A DNA stretch of 64,000 nt from Oreohelix idahoensis. Taxonomy: Eukaryota > Mollusca > Gastropoda > Stylommatophora > Oreohelicidae. The stretch spans positions 143,190 through 207,189 of the forward strand of contig JAMPIV010019079.1 of NCBI GenBank assembly GCA_024509875.1. Direction: 5' to 3'. The notes beneath the pieces are model-generated. The model was not told the origin of the DNA. It saw nothing but the letters and a program-made list of their open reading frames with translations, and searched no databases. Position 1 is the stretch's first letter. Every line of letters starts with the position of its first letter. Below, in pieces: positions 1 through 11,464 of this stretch. A program made the position numbers and the translations under genes.

Positions 1-246
1 AATGTATTTTTATGAACTGGGCTTTAATTGCATCAAAGTATCCCTATTGTTGTTATTGTTATTGTTAATCAGAATCGACCTCACTGCACTCCAGGCAAAC
101 CCATATGTGCTCAGTCACCCTCAGCATATGTCAAAGAGTATGAATGCTAATTGCACCTGTAGCACGCTGGTTGTACATATGAGGGATGCATCCTCTCTCA
201 CGTCCATTTCTGCTAGTCCCACGTTTGATGCCAAACTCCAACAGTC

Positions 247-1314
247 TCAGCCTTGTTGATCATCCATTGCAGTGTCATTATCCAGCAGGCGATCATTAAT
301 TGCCCTTAGTATCTTTCCCTTATCCATGTCCAGTGTCCCAACTATAGGTGCTCTCGAGGACAGTCTGTCAGCTCTCTCATTGCATGACCAGGACAGTAGA
401 TCCGCACCAGTTCCTGAAGACTCGAGGATTCTATTGATGTTTTCCATTCCTGCCACAGCCCTCTGTTCTGAACTTTTCAAAGCATGGCTTGAGAGTCGGA
501 CAATATAACTGCCCTGGTTGATGGAATTTCAGACAGCCACGTCAGTGCTCAGTAACTGCCTCTACCTCCATTCTCATGCTGGAGGTTGTTGTCATGTAGG
601 CTCCACTGTGTTCAGCAATGACCCTGCCCTTTATTCTCACACAGAAGCCCCATCCTGATTTCTCACCACACACTACAGACCTATCAGTGTACACATGCCC
701 AGCATGATCACTTATCAGCTAATTAATCTCCAGCTCTGCTTTTCCACTGCCCCAAGATCTGCACTCTCTGCCAAGGCTAATGATGACCTGCTGGTAGTTT
801 AACAAATTCTCCCCTGACTTACTCCACTCTTCCCCTTTGGATACATTTTCAACCCTGGTCACCTGACCAATTGTAGCCTCTGTCTGTGCCATCCATGACA
901 TCCCCCTCTTGATTCTTGCTCCTTTGATGTCAGCTACGTTCTCATGTAGGGAGTGTCTTTTGTCTGTGGTTACCTGCATATAAGCTTTTGCCTGGGCCAT
1001 CGCATATCTGGATCTAACCAACAGTAAATCGAGCATGTATCTCATTGTCACAATGGGAGTATCACGCGTACAGCCCAAAACTAGTCACATCCCTTCATTT
1101 TGAATGCGTTCCAGTCGTTCACATTGTGACACTGACAGCGTGAGTATTCCTAAACCATACTCGATTACTGAAATCATGAGCTGATGATACAGGAGAAACA
1201 ATAGTCTCTGTTCCAAGTGCACAGCTGCCATTGTTTTTAAGGCTGCCAGTCCTCCCTTGCACTTCTGTATGATCAGTTCAACATGATACTTGAACAATAG
1301 CCCACGATCAAACA
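247..1314 (-). pseudogene. LINE connection region and RNase H remnant
   Basis: Minus-strand frames 1315-1085 and 1078-719 hold the region after RT, including CERLERIQNEGM, a hallmark segment of I/Jockey-type elements. Around 690-480 a broken frame reads VYTDRSVVCGEKSGWGF, the start of an RNase H domain, with the usual TDGS changed to TDRS. The frame 480-247 contains SWSCNERADRLS, matching the terminal NE-AD motif of RNase H. The first Asp is visible, but at least two frameshifts separate the parts. It represents the domain that would remove template RNA during insertion. Confidence 0.7.
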
Positions 1315-2468
1315 TTACTCCCAGATATACTTCAGCCTGTCTTGCCTTTCAATGTTCTGTCCATTGAAAGTGATGTCTGGAAGATCTGCTTTCACTATGG
1401 GGTTGTTCAAAGAGCTCCACATCACACAGGCCTTGTTGGGATTGACCTTTGATCTGCTTTCCTCACACCATTTAGAAACCGCCTGTAGTGTCTCTTGTAT
1501 GCCTTGCACAATTTCCTGTCTGTCTGAGCCAGTTCTGTACATGAGTATGTCATCTGCAAAAGTTAATATTCGTCCCAGTCCTGTTGGTTGAAAGACTGCT
1601 ACTTTTGCTGTGTAGATGTTAAACAGCACTGGTGATAGTGGAGAACCCTGGGGTAATCCTGGACAAATGCGGATTGGTTCTGATGTCCAAGTTCCCAAGC
1701 AAAATGGAACTATTCTCTCCATTAAGGCAGCTGCTTTCCACCTTGTTATCCAAGGGTTTACTCCAGATGCCATTATACAGTCTAATAGGGTTGCAAAGTC
1801 CACACTGTTATAAGCATCCTCTAGGTCAATTGCGACAGCCACCATTTCTCTTTTACCCTGAAATCCCTCATACACATCATACTCAAACATTCCAGTATTA
1901 CCCCATGTTGTTTTCTTAGGTCTATAGCTACCCAGGGTATCAGGAAGGATGTGTGCATTTTCGAATTGGCTCATTACTTGTCTTGCACTATCTTTTCAAG
2001 TAATTTACCATAGACATTCTGTAGTGTGATAATTCGATAGCTGCTGAGCAGTGTGGAGTCTTTGCCAGGTTTAGGAAGTGGCCAAAGGTAACTGTGTAGC
2101 CAGTCTTCCGGCATCTCAACATTCTGTTTGCTGGTACTGAAATCGCTCACCATATTTATAATGGCTGTGTCATCGAGCTGTTTAATGTGATGGTATTGTA
2201 CACTATCAGGACCCGGAGCAGTGTTTCTGCTGGTTTTCGATGTGTACACCACATCCTCTTTAGAAATGAGATCGAAGTATATTTGGCCCCTTAGGGCATT
2301 TTCCAGAACACTGTCTTTTATTTTCAGGTGGGCACTTTTGTCACCTTTATCCATTTGCTCAACATATCGATTGAATAATGCTCTTCCCTTCTCTTCATCC
2401 ATCTTCAGGCTTAATCCTGTAGAGGTTTTGATATTAAGGATGGGTTGGCTTGCACTTTTCCTATTCAT
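1315..2468 (-). pseudogene. LINE reverse transcriptase, frameshifted
   Basis: Two minus-strand frames, 2468-1974 and 1974-1315, together make an RT domain. Visible blocks in order are TAPGPDSVQYHHI (finger region), AIDLEDAYNSV (first catalytic Asp block), GLPQGSPLSPVLFNIY and TFADDILMY (catalytic FADD). The two frames are offset by two bases, so a frameshift lies at about 1974. The RT would copy the element RNA by target-primed reverse transcription. The catalytic residues are still visible, but the protein cannot be made in one piece. Confidence 0.8.
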
Positions 2469-2703
2469 TCTTCGATGTAAGGACCAGAATTTCTGTAAGG
2501 TTTTTTTCCATCCCCACCTGTGTCACAAAGTCCTCCTACACTTTATCCTTGGCCTCCCCTTGCCAAGCTCTTGAATCTATTAACGGCTCTTTGCTTTTTT
2601 GTCCTTATCTCTTCAACCTCTCCCTCATTCATCATTCTTCTGTTTCGTGCTTTATGCCATTCCTTTGTTCCTTTTCTATCCATGTTTCCTCCACTGTCTT
2701 ATT

Positions 2704-3200
2704 CTACCAGGGAGGTTGGGTGAAAGGTGTTCTCGCTGTCTTTTGTTTGGCATTTTGACGCAGTGTATGTAAAGGGTTGTTACAGTCAAGTGGGCCTGTA
2801 GAATACTTGAAGGTCTGTTTAGGTTTCCTGTGTCTCGTGGTCCTATCTATTGCAATGAGTATGACGCAAGGTAGGTGATCACTTTCCTGTGCACGTAATA
2901 CATCCCAATGTGCCATGGTGGTGGCAGCACTAGAGATGAATGCCAGATCTATGACACCATTTGTATCCCCAGGTTTATTTGCCAGTCTAGTTGGGCGTCC
3001 ATCAAGTAATGCCTGGCTCAAATCTATACCCTGTTTATTTTCCGTGATGTTCCCCCACTCCTTGGATCTAACATTGAAATCGCCAGCAATTAAACACCTT
3101 ATGTTAGAATCTTCAGACAATTCCGCCAGAAAATGTCAATTACTTTCTGCTGTAAAGATGGTCAACATGAGCATTTAAATTGTAGACTCGCCACACCTGA
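2704..3200 (-). pseudogene. LINE endonuclease domain fragment (APE type)
   Basis: Minus-strand reading shows the C-terminal half of an exonuclease/endonuclease/phosphatase fold. GDFNVRSKEWG carries the Asp/Asn pair of the active site, and ESDHLPCVI carries the catalytic Asp-His near the domain end. These nucleases nick target DNA to prime reverse transcription. The open frame begins at 3120, but homologous sequence continues to about 3200 in another frame, so a frameshift lies near 3120. The frame ends at 2704. Family membership is secure from the motifs, but the function is lost because the domain is broken and detached from the RT frame. Confidence 0.75.
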
Positions 3201-3210
3201 CCTGCTGTGC

Positions 3211-3714
3211 TCTTTCAGTGGTGGTTTTTGTAGCACTTTATTTTATATGAAAAGGTTGTCCGTCTCAAGCAAGACAACATATTAGTTGCCTCTCATGAAA
3301 CGCCTGAGGAGGCAGTAGTCCTATTCTTTATCTCCTCAGAGACCATCTTAAGCATGTTAATGCATTTTGGTGGACACCTTTGCCTAGTAGAAGTGAGTAA
3401 GATGAAAAGTATTCTTAGAGTTACAATGTTGTGGTAATCAAAATATTTGTTTTAAGAAAATATCACAACACATCGATCAATATATAATTTGTCTGATCAT
3501 TGCTTCTTTCAAACACATGCAAGTTAATGTTTGAGCCTGTTTTAGTTGTTAAAGAAGAATATTTATACTGAGTTCCAGTTGTCAAGTGAAGTAATTGTTT
3601 GCCCTTGCTTGGATTAGGATATCTTTATGATTGCCTCCTGCAGTCAGCATTGCGTCACATGCATTTCAGCCACACTAAGAAACTATCCATTGATAAGGCA
3701 TGTGAAAGTGATTT
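3211..3714. other. Non-coding gap between two LINE remnants
   Basis: No convincing reading frame, tRNA-like sequence or simple repeat is visible. It may include the 5' end of the minus-strand I-like LINE and unique intronic sequence of the CFAP57-like gene. No TSD was found joining it to either neighbour. Confidence 0.5.
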
Positions 3715-6225
3715 TGGAAAAAAAGAGAAGGCCACCACAAAGCACAGTTAACAGCAGAAACCATTAGTAAGATAAAGGAAAGAATAAATAAGAAAATAGA
3801 TTTAAACTGAAGCATAACCAGAAGTTCCAGAGCCAAGCCTCATTAAATATACATAGAAGTCAACAAAGAGGTAAGATGAAACATCAGAAGAGACAAAGGG
3901 AAATATACTGATGAGTTAGCAAGATGTAACGTAAGGAAATCTGAGGGATTTCTGCAACAGATTAATGAAGCTAACAAAGAAATGTAAGCAAGCAAATGAA
4001 CTTACAAAAGGCAAGAATGGAAAATGGCATAGAAACATAAAAGGGCAGGTAAAGAGATTGATGGGACATTTTGAGTAATTTCTAAGTAGACCAGCTCCAG
4101 GAGATCTCCCAGACATCCGGCCATAAGAAAAGGAGCTATAAGTTAACTATGAAATAACAGATAAGGAAGAAATAATGAAAGCCATAAAACTTCTAAGAGA
4201 TGGGAAAGCAGTGAGTCTGGATGGTATTCCAGCAGAGGCCATCAAAAGCAGATACGCAAACCTCTGCAGAGATATTTTACAAATTCCTTAATTAAGTCTG
4301 GGAGAGAGAAGAAACACCAGCAAACTGGAAAGGAAGGATAACTAGCCAAGTTGCCAAAGAAGCAGATTTGCAAGAGTGCATAAATTACAGAGGAATAATG
4401 TTATTTTCAGTGCCAGGGAAATATTAAACAGCAACAGATCATAGACAGAACCATTTTGGAGGAACAGAAAGGTTTTTGACAAAACAGATGCTGTATAGGC
4501 CAGATTGCCTCACTGCAAATGATAGTAGAATAGAGCCTGAAAGTGAATTCATCACTTTACACTGAATGTGTGGACTATGAAAAAAACCTTCAAAAGTTTA
4601 GACAGATTAATTCTGGAAACTGAACCGACACTATGGAGTCCCAAGTAAATGCAATAAATTTAACAGGGAAGCAAATGAAAGCATGAATTGCAGAGTTCTA
4701 AGAAATAGAAAGGCAGGAGCTCAGTTTGCCTTCCAGCAGAGACCACCAAAGCTAACCTAGAACACCTCTACAGCAGTATTACACAGATTACTTGGTAATC
4801 TCCTTACCTGGGTGGATGAAGCTGACTGCACCAAGTGGCAATGCTCATTATGGTGCCACCTCAAATTGGGTGAAAAGAAGGTCTCACAACAAGCAGAAAG
4901 AATACACTGAAAGGAACACTAAGGAAAAAAGCAGCTGAGGGCTATTAGTATTACCTCAGGGGCGCATTCCCACAGTCAGTTAAGACTGAAGAGGCTACTA
5001 CTACTTGGTAAAGTATGAAAGACAAGAACTACTAACAGACTGCAGGGAAGGATATTTTGTCAAGTTGCTGCAGTGTAGAAGCGTGCAAGTTACATATGCA
5101 TAATATTACCATCAGTGCCAGGGACAATATTAAACAGCCCAACATCTTTAAAAGATTACAAGAATCTACGAGTATAAATAGACTGTTGAGAGATGAACAA
5201 GCAGGTTTTTGACAAAACTGGTCCAGTACAAATCAGATATCCACATTGTGAGCAATAGCTGAACAAAGTTTGGAACTGAATTCAAGTCTTAACATTGGAT
5301 TTCTGGACTACAAAAATGAATTGACAGAATATATAGAGAAATCACATTGGGAATTAATGAAGCATTATGGAGTGATGAGTAAGGAGTATATATATATATA
5401 TATGAAGACATGACATGCAGAATTCTTTGTGAAGGACAACTTACACAACTGTTTGAGATAAGAACTGGAGTGCTGCAGGAATATCCTTTGTCGCCATTTC
5501 TCTTCTTGCTGACTATAGACTGGGTTATGAAATCATCAACATTAGCCAACAGAAATGGAATTAAGTGGAATCTGACTAAACAGCTTGATGATCTAGATTC
5601 TGCCTAAGACTTGGGCTCATCTGTCCCATTATAATATCCAGATTCAGGACAAAATGAAAATACTTGATACAAGGTCACAGCAAGTAGATCTGAAAAGACT
5701 AGATGAGCTTTCATTGCACTGAGAAATATATAGACCAAAAGAAATCTAGTCCAACACAAAAACCAGTATCTTCAATTCAAATGTCAAGTCAGCCCTATTT
5801 TATGGCCTTGAAACATGAAGAACAACAAAAACAACAGCCAAGTTGCAAACTTTTAAGCATGGGTGTTTGCGCAGAACAGGGATAGAGGTTGTTTGATGGA
5901 ATAGCCTGTGTGGAACTGTGGACAGGAACTCGACAAGTGCCTTTGGAACAAGAGATGAGAAGAAGCCGGAGATGAACAGGACTAAAATTAAGTAAAACTG
6001 TTGATGGCATTACAAGGCATTTCTTGTTATGCAATCCTCAAAGTTGAAAGAAATAGATGGAGACCATTAACCACTTGGAGAAGGCAATAGGACACAGACA
6101 TAAAAAAGGACAAGGAAGAAAAGAAAAGAACTTGAAAGGAAGGCACAAGACAGAAGGGCTTGGCATGAAATAACTGAAGGTCTATACTCCATAGGGAGCT
6201 GAAGGCTTATAATGATGATGATGAT
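3715..6225 (+). mobile_element. Two decayed family A RTE-like LINE fragments
   Basis: Plus-strand sequence is diverged but collinear with the better copy at 29157-32394. Similarity starts near 3715 and reaches the RT region by about 4735. It then restarts at an earlier position of the element and runs to the 3' end near 6225, so there are two overlapping fragments. Recognisable pieces include the DGIPAEAIK-type block near 4210, an RT block around 5410-5600, and the C-terminal tail region near 6000-6200. The 3' end has an (ATG/GAT)n tail at about 6211-6225, abutting the duplicated splice donor of the CFAP57-like exon. Stops and frameshifts are frequent, so this is the oldest family A material here. 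No TSD was found. Confidence 0.75.
4799..5001 (+). mobile_element. 203-bp SINE-like insertion with 10-bp TSD
   Basis: It interrupts a family A LINE fragment. TACTTGGTAA occurs at 4789-4798 and again at 5002-5011, where the LINE sequence resumes. The insert ends in a short CTACTAC simple tail, as retroposed elements do. No reading frame or clear Pol III boxes are visible, so calling it a SINE rests only on length, TSD and tail. Confidence 0.55.
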
Positions 6226-6294
6226 AACACTTAGTTTCTTACCTGGAATGAATCTTTGTTAACACTTAGTTTCTTACCTGGAATGAATCTTTGT
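6226..6294. repeat. 35-bp tandem duplication spanning a splice donor
   Basis: A 35-bp unit beginning AACACTTAGTTTCTTACC occurs head to tail at 6226-6260 and 6261-6294. Read on the minus strand, each copy holds the end of the CFAP57-like exon and the donor CCAG|GTAAGAA. The donors lie at 6271-6277 and 6236-6242. The LINE 3' tail at 6225 abuts the outer copy directly, so the duplication may be a by-product of a retrotransposition event. The second donor would add 35 nt and shift the frame. Confidence 0.85.
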
Positions 6295-6434
6295 AACTTT
6301 TGGTCAATATTATAGACGATGCAGTTGGAGCCAGCTGGGTATACAATCGTCTGCTCATCATGGAAGCAGATATTCCCAGACACCCTAGGCTTTAGGCCAA
6401 AAATGTGTCGAGCTTGAACAATGGCGATCGACAT
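6278..6434 (-). CDS. CFAP57: CFAP57-like (WDR65) N-terminal coding exon
   Basis: The minus-strand ATG at 6434 opens 52 codons plus one base, ending at a strong donor (CCAG|GTAAGAA). The peptide begins MSIAIVQARHIFGLKPRV and contains DEQTIVYPAGSNC and YNIDQKLQRFIPG. This resembles the start of the WD-repeat protein CFAP57/WDR65, an axonemal protein of motile cilia, where the stretch forms the first WD40 blade. A possible acceptor AG lies at 6450-6451, after a pyrimidine-rich run, which would make the exon 6278-6449 with a short 5' UTR. Later exons should lie at lower coordinates or before the window; I found none between here and position 1. The match is from memory of the family, not a search. 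Confidence 0.75.
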
Positions 6435-6641
6435 TTTGAGTTATTATATCTGTATTTCAAAAAGAACAATGAAAAAACATCTAAATGAGATCTCACTACA
6501 GCCTACAGACTAAACAAAAAAATAATAAAATGACATACTGAAAATATAATTACATAAAATTTCTTTTCCAGTTTTCAAAAGCTTCTGAGGTTCTTTTCTT
6601 CTTTATTAAACCTTTCTTCTGCCTGTGCCGTTAAGTTTTGT

Positions 6642-7577
6642 CTTCTTTTTTTATCCTTAGCCGCTGACCGTCAAAGCAGTCAATGGCCATCACGCCTGGT
6701 GGTGTCTTGTAGGGCAACAACAAATTGATTCCACTTTGCTCAGTCGGTGGCCATCCTTCGTACAGTGCCCCAACTCTGGTTCATTCTTTGCATCTCAGCC
6801 TCCACAGTCCTCCGCCAAGTTGTGTTTTTGGTCGGCCTCTCTTTCGTTTTCCTTCAGGGGTCCATAGCATAGCTGTTCTTGTGATGGCATCGGGGTCTCT
6901 TCTGAGGACATGGCCAACCCAGCTCCAGTGTCTGCCAGCTATGATGGTGTGCATGTCCTCTTGCTTGCTCCGAGTAAGCAGATCTTGGTTGGTGATGGTA
7001 TTTGGCCAAAAGATTCGGTGAATTTTTCTTAGGCATGTTGTGTGAAAAGAGGACAATTTCGACATTTCCTTCTCTGTAACTCTCCAGCATTCCGCACCAT
7101 AGAGAAGCACAGAAAGCACACAGCTCTGATATAATCTTAGTTTTGTGCTTGTGCTGTATTGAGAGGACTTCAAGATGTTGTTTAGACTAAAAAAGGCTGT
7201 TCTTGCTTTGTTCATTCTGTTGTTGATGTCTTTGCTTGCTCTGCCATCTGGTGTTACTATGCATCCTAGGTATGTGAAGGTGTCTGTCTGTTCCAGTTGC
7301 TGATTCCTTACTGATATGGGCTCAGGGTTGCTCACATTGAGCGTCATGACCTCTGACTTCTTTAGATTAATTTTCAAGCCCACCTGCTGGCTATACTTAT
7401 TAAGTCTATCCATTTTTTCCTGGATGTGTTGATGTGAATGTGCTAGTAGTGCAATGTCATCTGCATATTCCAGATCTTCTAATGTAGAAAATGTAGTCCA
7501 TCTTATTCCTCTTGGACTGCCTTCTGTTGTCTGGCGCATCAGCAAATTGAAGGACCCCCTTACCAGAAAAGCTTTTA
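6642..7577 (-). mobile_element. Family B LINE, 5'-truncated with 5' inversion
   Basis: Perfect 11-bp TSDs TTAAGTTTTGT flank it at 6631-6641 and 7578-7588. From about 7540 down to 6642 it is the minus-strand 3' part of family B, nearly the same as the copy at 46713-50032, with a T/C-rich tail next to the left TSD. The last 40 bp or so (about 7536-7577) match the family B endonuclease-RT linker (about 48855-48895) but in the opposite orientation. This is the expected twin-priming structure, with microhomology (CATCA) at the inversion point. The insertion lies beyond the 5' side of the CFAP57-like exon. Confidence 0.9.
6781..7545 (-). pseudogene. Family B reverse transcriptase C-terminal part
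   Basis: A 254-codon minus-strand frame starts just after the RT palm and includes EYADDIALLAHS (catalytic YADD), the thumb, the YGAECWRVTEKEMSKLSSFH block, and the C-terminal WVGHVLRRDPDAI and GKRKRGRPKT basic segment common to RTE-like elements. The frame loses homology at its last dozen residues through a frameshift near 6815. Everything upstream of the palm, including the endonuclease, was lost at insertion, so it cannot function. Confidence 0.85.
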
Positions 7578-7588
7578 TTAAGTTTTGT

Positions 7589-10500
7589 AGGAAGAGTTAA
7601 TTTCATTTTTTTATTCCAACATAAGTGGAGATTTAGCATGCTGCATTTCTTTACTGCACCTACAATGCCATGAATTCCTGTTGCCTTTGGTGTTCTTCCA
7701 TTCTATATTTTTAAAAATTCCTACCATTATAACGTTCTGTGCCTGTCCTGTTGCTTGTTGAGCCTATCCTTACTCTTGTGTCCCAACCATCTCAGCCTCT
7801 GTTCTCACTAGAGGCTTAGATTTAGCTTATTCAGAGAGGAAGTGGAGATATTTGGTTATATAGTTATTTGTGAACACAGGTTTAGCGTCTGCCTCTCCAG
7901 CTACCAACATTCTTCAAGGAACATATCTTCCCGTTCTCGCTGCCTTATATATTTACAAAGTTCATTAATATTTTTATAAAATTCTGCATTAGTGTAAGCT
8001 ACCAGAGTTTAACATGAGTATACAAACAGAGGGACATTAGTAATGTGAACTGAAATGAATAAACCGTCTTTATAAGATCACAGGTTAATTCTCTTCCAGC
8101 ATTTCATGCAGTCTCTACTAAACACAGCATGTGAAAACCGCCTGTGGCAAAAGTAAGAAAACAACAAAATCTTATATCAATTATCATCACCAACAGCAAT
8201 CAATTGCAAATGACAAAAAATATTTGAATATAACACAAAACTGAAAATAAAATGACACTAAATACCCTAATTATAACTGACGATTTAGGTTGAACAGGTT
8301 AAACATAGAGGATCAGCGGAGGCAAAAGGTCATCTGATGCTAGATCGCTCTCCTTCCATTTCCCTTTCAAAACAAAGCAACAAAACTAAACACAATGGAA
8401 AGACTGTAGTCAAGACCTTTGAAAAAGTGATGCTATAGGAACTAGCCTTTTCAACAATATCAATATTTTCTATTAAACTTAACTGCAAAACAAACCAAAA
8501 AAAAAAAAAAATGTGGATCACAATAACTAACGAAACTATATATATATATGTGGTAAAGAGGGATGATATAAATATTTATAGGGGACTTAGTGTACTGACT
8601 GAGATCAGCTGTGAAGGTATCTGTATCTAATAGGTGTAGTGTGTTACAGATAACCTTACTTGCTACCACATTTATACCTCAGTCAGAATTATTCTGGAAT
8701 ATTGTGATGACTACGTTGAATGTCTAGGGTTATGTAAATGATGAAGTGTAAGTCACAACAACAACAGACAGATAAACAATTTAATTTATTCCACCACACT
8801 TGACAACACTGTGACACTCACACACATTTAACATTCTATAAGACTATCTTAAATGAGTCACTGGTAAAGTTTCAAATATTTATGTATTAATTACTTTCAC
8901 TATTATATATGTCCTGATTCAACTACAAAGTGAACCAGGAATCACAATCAATTGTAATCACAATTTATATATACATAATTTATAAATATGAACCTAGTAG
9001 TGACATATTTTTTAAATATTATCCTATGTGTGTCAGTTGTGTAGTAGTACTATGAGGTAATACTGGTTTTGTTTTTCAAGCTATGTTGTTATTTGTCATC
9101 ATGACTTCAAGTGTTTGTTTATCTGGGAAATAGTATGGGGGAAAAGTTCACAGTTCCTGTCAATTTAAACAAGGTATTGTCCCTCTTTTTTACTAAAATG
9201 TCAATTTTTGAGGGGACACATAATGTTGAGCTCCACTGGCCACAGAGGCTTAACTTTCGTGATGGCGGCAGGAAAAGACTCCTCTGCTCGATTGCTCCCC
9301 TGTGTTCTGGAGACACCTCACTAGTCGCTATCTGGACCCAGGAGTATGCTGTCAGCCTCCAGATTCAGCAAAGCTCAGACCAGGTGCTGCTCAATAACTT
9401 TAGGACCACATTCCCTGAAACAAGAAGGTTGTACCTCCTACTTCATAACTAATTTATAATCTATTTCCAGACTGAACACAATACATGACAAACACTGAGT
9501 TCAGAGCGGTAGGCCAACTGTCAGCTTCATCTGAAATAATTTACACCAGTATACTCCTCCCTAATGGTTTCTACGCCTCTGCAATTCCAGCATTATTTCT
9601 TTCTAGTCAATAAGATAGGTGTCAGTGTACTGTTTGGCAATTCCATGCAGTTTTACTTTTCTCCGACACCTTCTGTTCAGGTTGGAGCACTATATAGGCC
9701 TTGCCTCATGTTCGCTACTGAACCACACACATATACAGACATAAATTATCAATTTACATTCAATTTTCATTAAAAAGATATTGAATATATCAAGCTTACC
9801 ACAATTCATGGAATAATACACAGTTACGTTGACTGGCAATGAATATAGCACAATTTCGATCTGCCGATGTCCCAGGCTTTTATTTAGAAAAATATGCACT
9901 GGCGCTCAACGCACTGGTTCTTTTGTAAGTTTATTTGAAAATGTGGTGCTTAACTGACGCTTCTAATTGCCTATATTGGCGGGTCTAACCAATCGAGCCA
10001 TGTTTACACAGCTTTTCAAAAAAGTACCTCTACTACTGTTTCCCCTAACAACAAAGAAGTAGTATTTATAGTCCGACTAATCGTGTTTAGCCTTACATTT
10101 ACTTTCCGCCAATCAAATAGGAGGTAACATGTTGGCCTATTTCCCGTACAATGGTGGTGTCAAAATCTGCCACTGAGCGATTCTGAATTTTGGTGTTGTC
10201 TGACACCCTCACTATTTCTTTTGGCTATAATTTGTTAATTCCTAGACTGTTTGCGTAACGTTTAACATATTCTTTGTCAGCAAGTCCTAAGGAACCCAAA
10301 TATATAAATTTAATGGGGCTAAGGGGCTGCGTTCAAAATATGCATTTTCTTCTAGGAAAATCGTGCTGTTGCCACCTCCTCACTTCCAAACTTTATGGTG
10401 TCTGCTGTACTGTCATACTAATGTCAGGATTTCAGACATAAAACAGTAGAATGTCATGTTTCCTAATAAGCGTTTTGTAAGTTTTTTAAACCTAACTCTC

Positions 10501-10984
10501 GTATGGGTAGTGTGTTTTATCACTGTCGATTTGAAAAAAGCTAGTGCTTGTGGCCTTACACGCGTGATGGTAGTAATTGTGTAGCGAGACGCGTGTTAGT
10601 GTGGCATTCGTTTCGGCTTTCAGCCCTCCCTTCTCTCTATCCTAATTCCATCTGTCTTTCGTTTATGGTAACTTAGTGTATAAAATGACATGAATGGAAT
10701 ATTAAATATAGGTCAGCTTGCATATCTCAAGGTTTTTCTTAGAAAGGCAGTACACGTTTTATTGAGTTGTGGAAACGCGTGTATGCTGCAGTAGGCTTTT
10801 ACTATCAACGTGGAACGTTATAATTTGCAGACGAATTAGAAAACAAGGGGGATTTCGAGTACAGTCATTGAGACAGCACTGTTCTTTACCATTCTTCTTT
10901 CCTTTTATTGAAGTTATTTGTTAGGCTTTACATTTACTTTTTAATTTATATATGTGGATTAGAATTTCACACGACATGTATGTA

Positions 10985-10990
<6 letters not shown>
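7589..10990. other. Long AT-rich stretch without a recognisable gene
   Basis: No RT, transposase or host protein motif is visible. A poly(A) run lies near 8498-8511 and a short (TA)n at 8539-8549. Opposed frames at 9111-9452 (plus) and 9119-9316 (minus) overlap a locally GC-richer block but match nothing I recognise. Around 10545-10625 there is a small CpG-containing patch. It could be intron or the 5' flank of the CFAP57-like gene. Confidence 0.5.
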
Positions 10991-11045
<55 letters not shown>

Positions 11046-11078
11046 ATGTGTGTGTGTGTACATGTGTGTGTGTGTGTT
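10991..11078. repeat. (TG)n microsatellite with TACA interruptions
   Basis: About 26 uninterrupted TG units run from 10991, followed by shorter TG blocks separated by TACATG to 11078. The long frames reading Cys-Val or Thr-His repeats across it are artefacts of the dinucleotide repeat. Confidence 0.95.
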
Positions 11079-11162
11079 TTGTTCCTCTTGTGAAATGCCA
11101 TTTGACTAAACTGAGCCGTTCCTTGGGTCCACACATGTTCTACAGTTATGGGAGTATTACAT

Positions 11163-11464
11163 TTCATTCATTCATAACCCTCCACTCCCAAAGGAGCATA
11201 GGCCTTCAACAAACACATGCCAAGTCCTCCTGTCACGTGCCATCATCTCAAGTTCTTTCCATGTTCTCCTCATCATTTTCACCTCTGTTTCCACTCTCTT
11301 CTCCATGTACTTCTTGGTCTTCCTCTGCCTCTCTTGCCCTGGGGGTTCCAGAACAAGGACTGCCTTGTAATGCTATCAACAGGTTTCCTCAGTGTGTGTC
11401 CTATCCATCGCCATCGTCTTCTTCTCATCTCTTGTTCCACTGGCACTTGTCCAGTTCTTGTCAC
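11163..11464 (-). mobile_element. Family A LINE 3' segment (left half of split copy)
   Basis: This is the reverse complement of about 32094-32394, the 3' end of the full-length family A copy, with an (ATGA)n tail at its left edge. It is preceded by the 15-bp TSD ATGGGAGTATTACAT at 11148-11162; the other copy of that TSD is at 20211-20225, beyond the LTR element. It encodes the C-terminal basic region of the RT protein ([25 protein letters not shown]). The sequence is close to the 32-kb copy, so the insertion is fairly young. Confidence 0.9.

Larger units (their letters stand above)
49..3210 (-). mobile_element. I/Jockey-like LINE remnant (EN-RT-RNase H)
   Basis: A non-LTR retrotransposon read on the minus strand. 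Endonuclease lies near 2704-3200, reverse transcriptase near 1315-2468, a connection region near 720-1314 and RNase H near 247-720. A TTGTTA-type simple tail at about 49-72 marks the likely 3' end. RNase H downstream of RT is typical of the I superfamily, so the assignment follows from domain order and is not a clade-level call. The 5' end and any TSD could not be fixed. Several frameshifts break the coding region, so the copy is dead. The nearest gene is the CFAP57-like exon, also on the minus strand, so this element may lie in a downstream intron. Confidence 0.8.
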
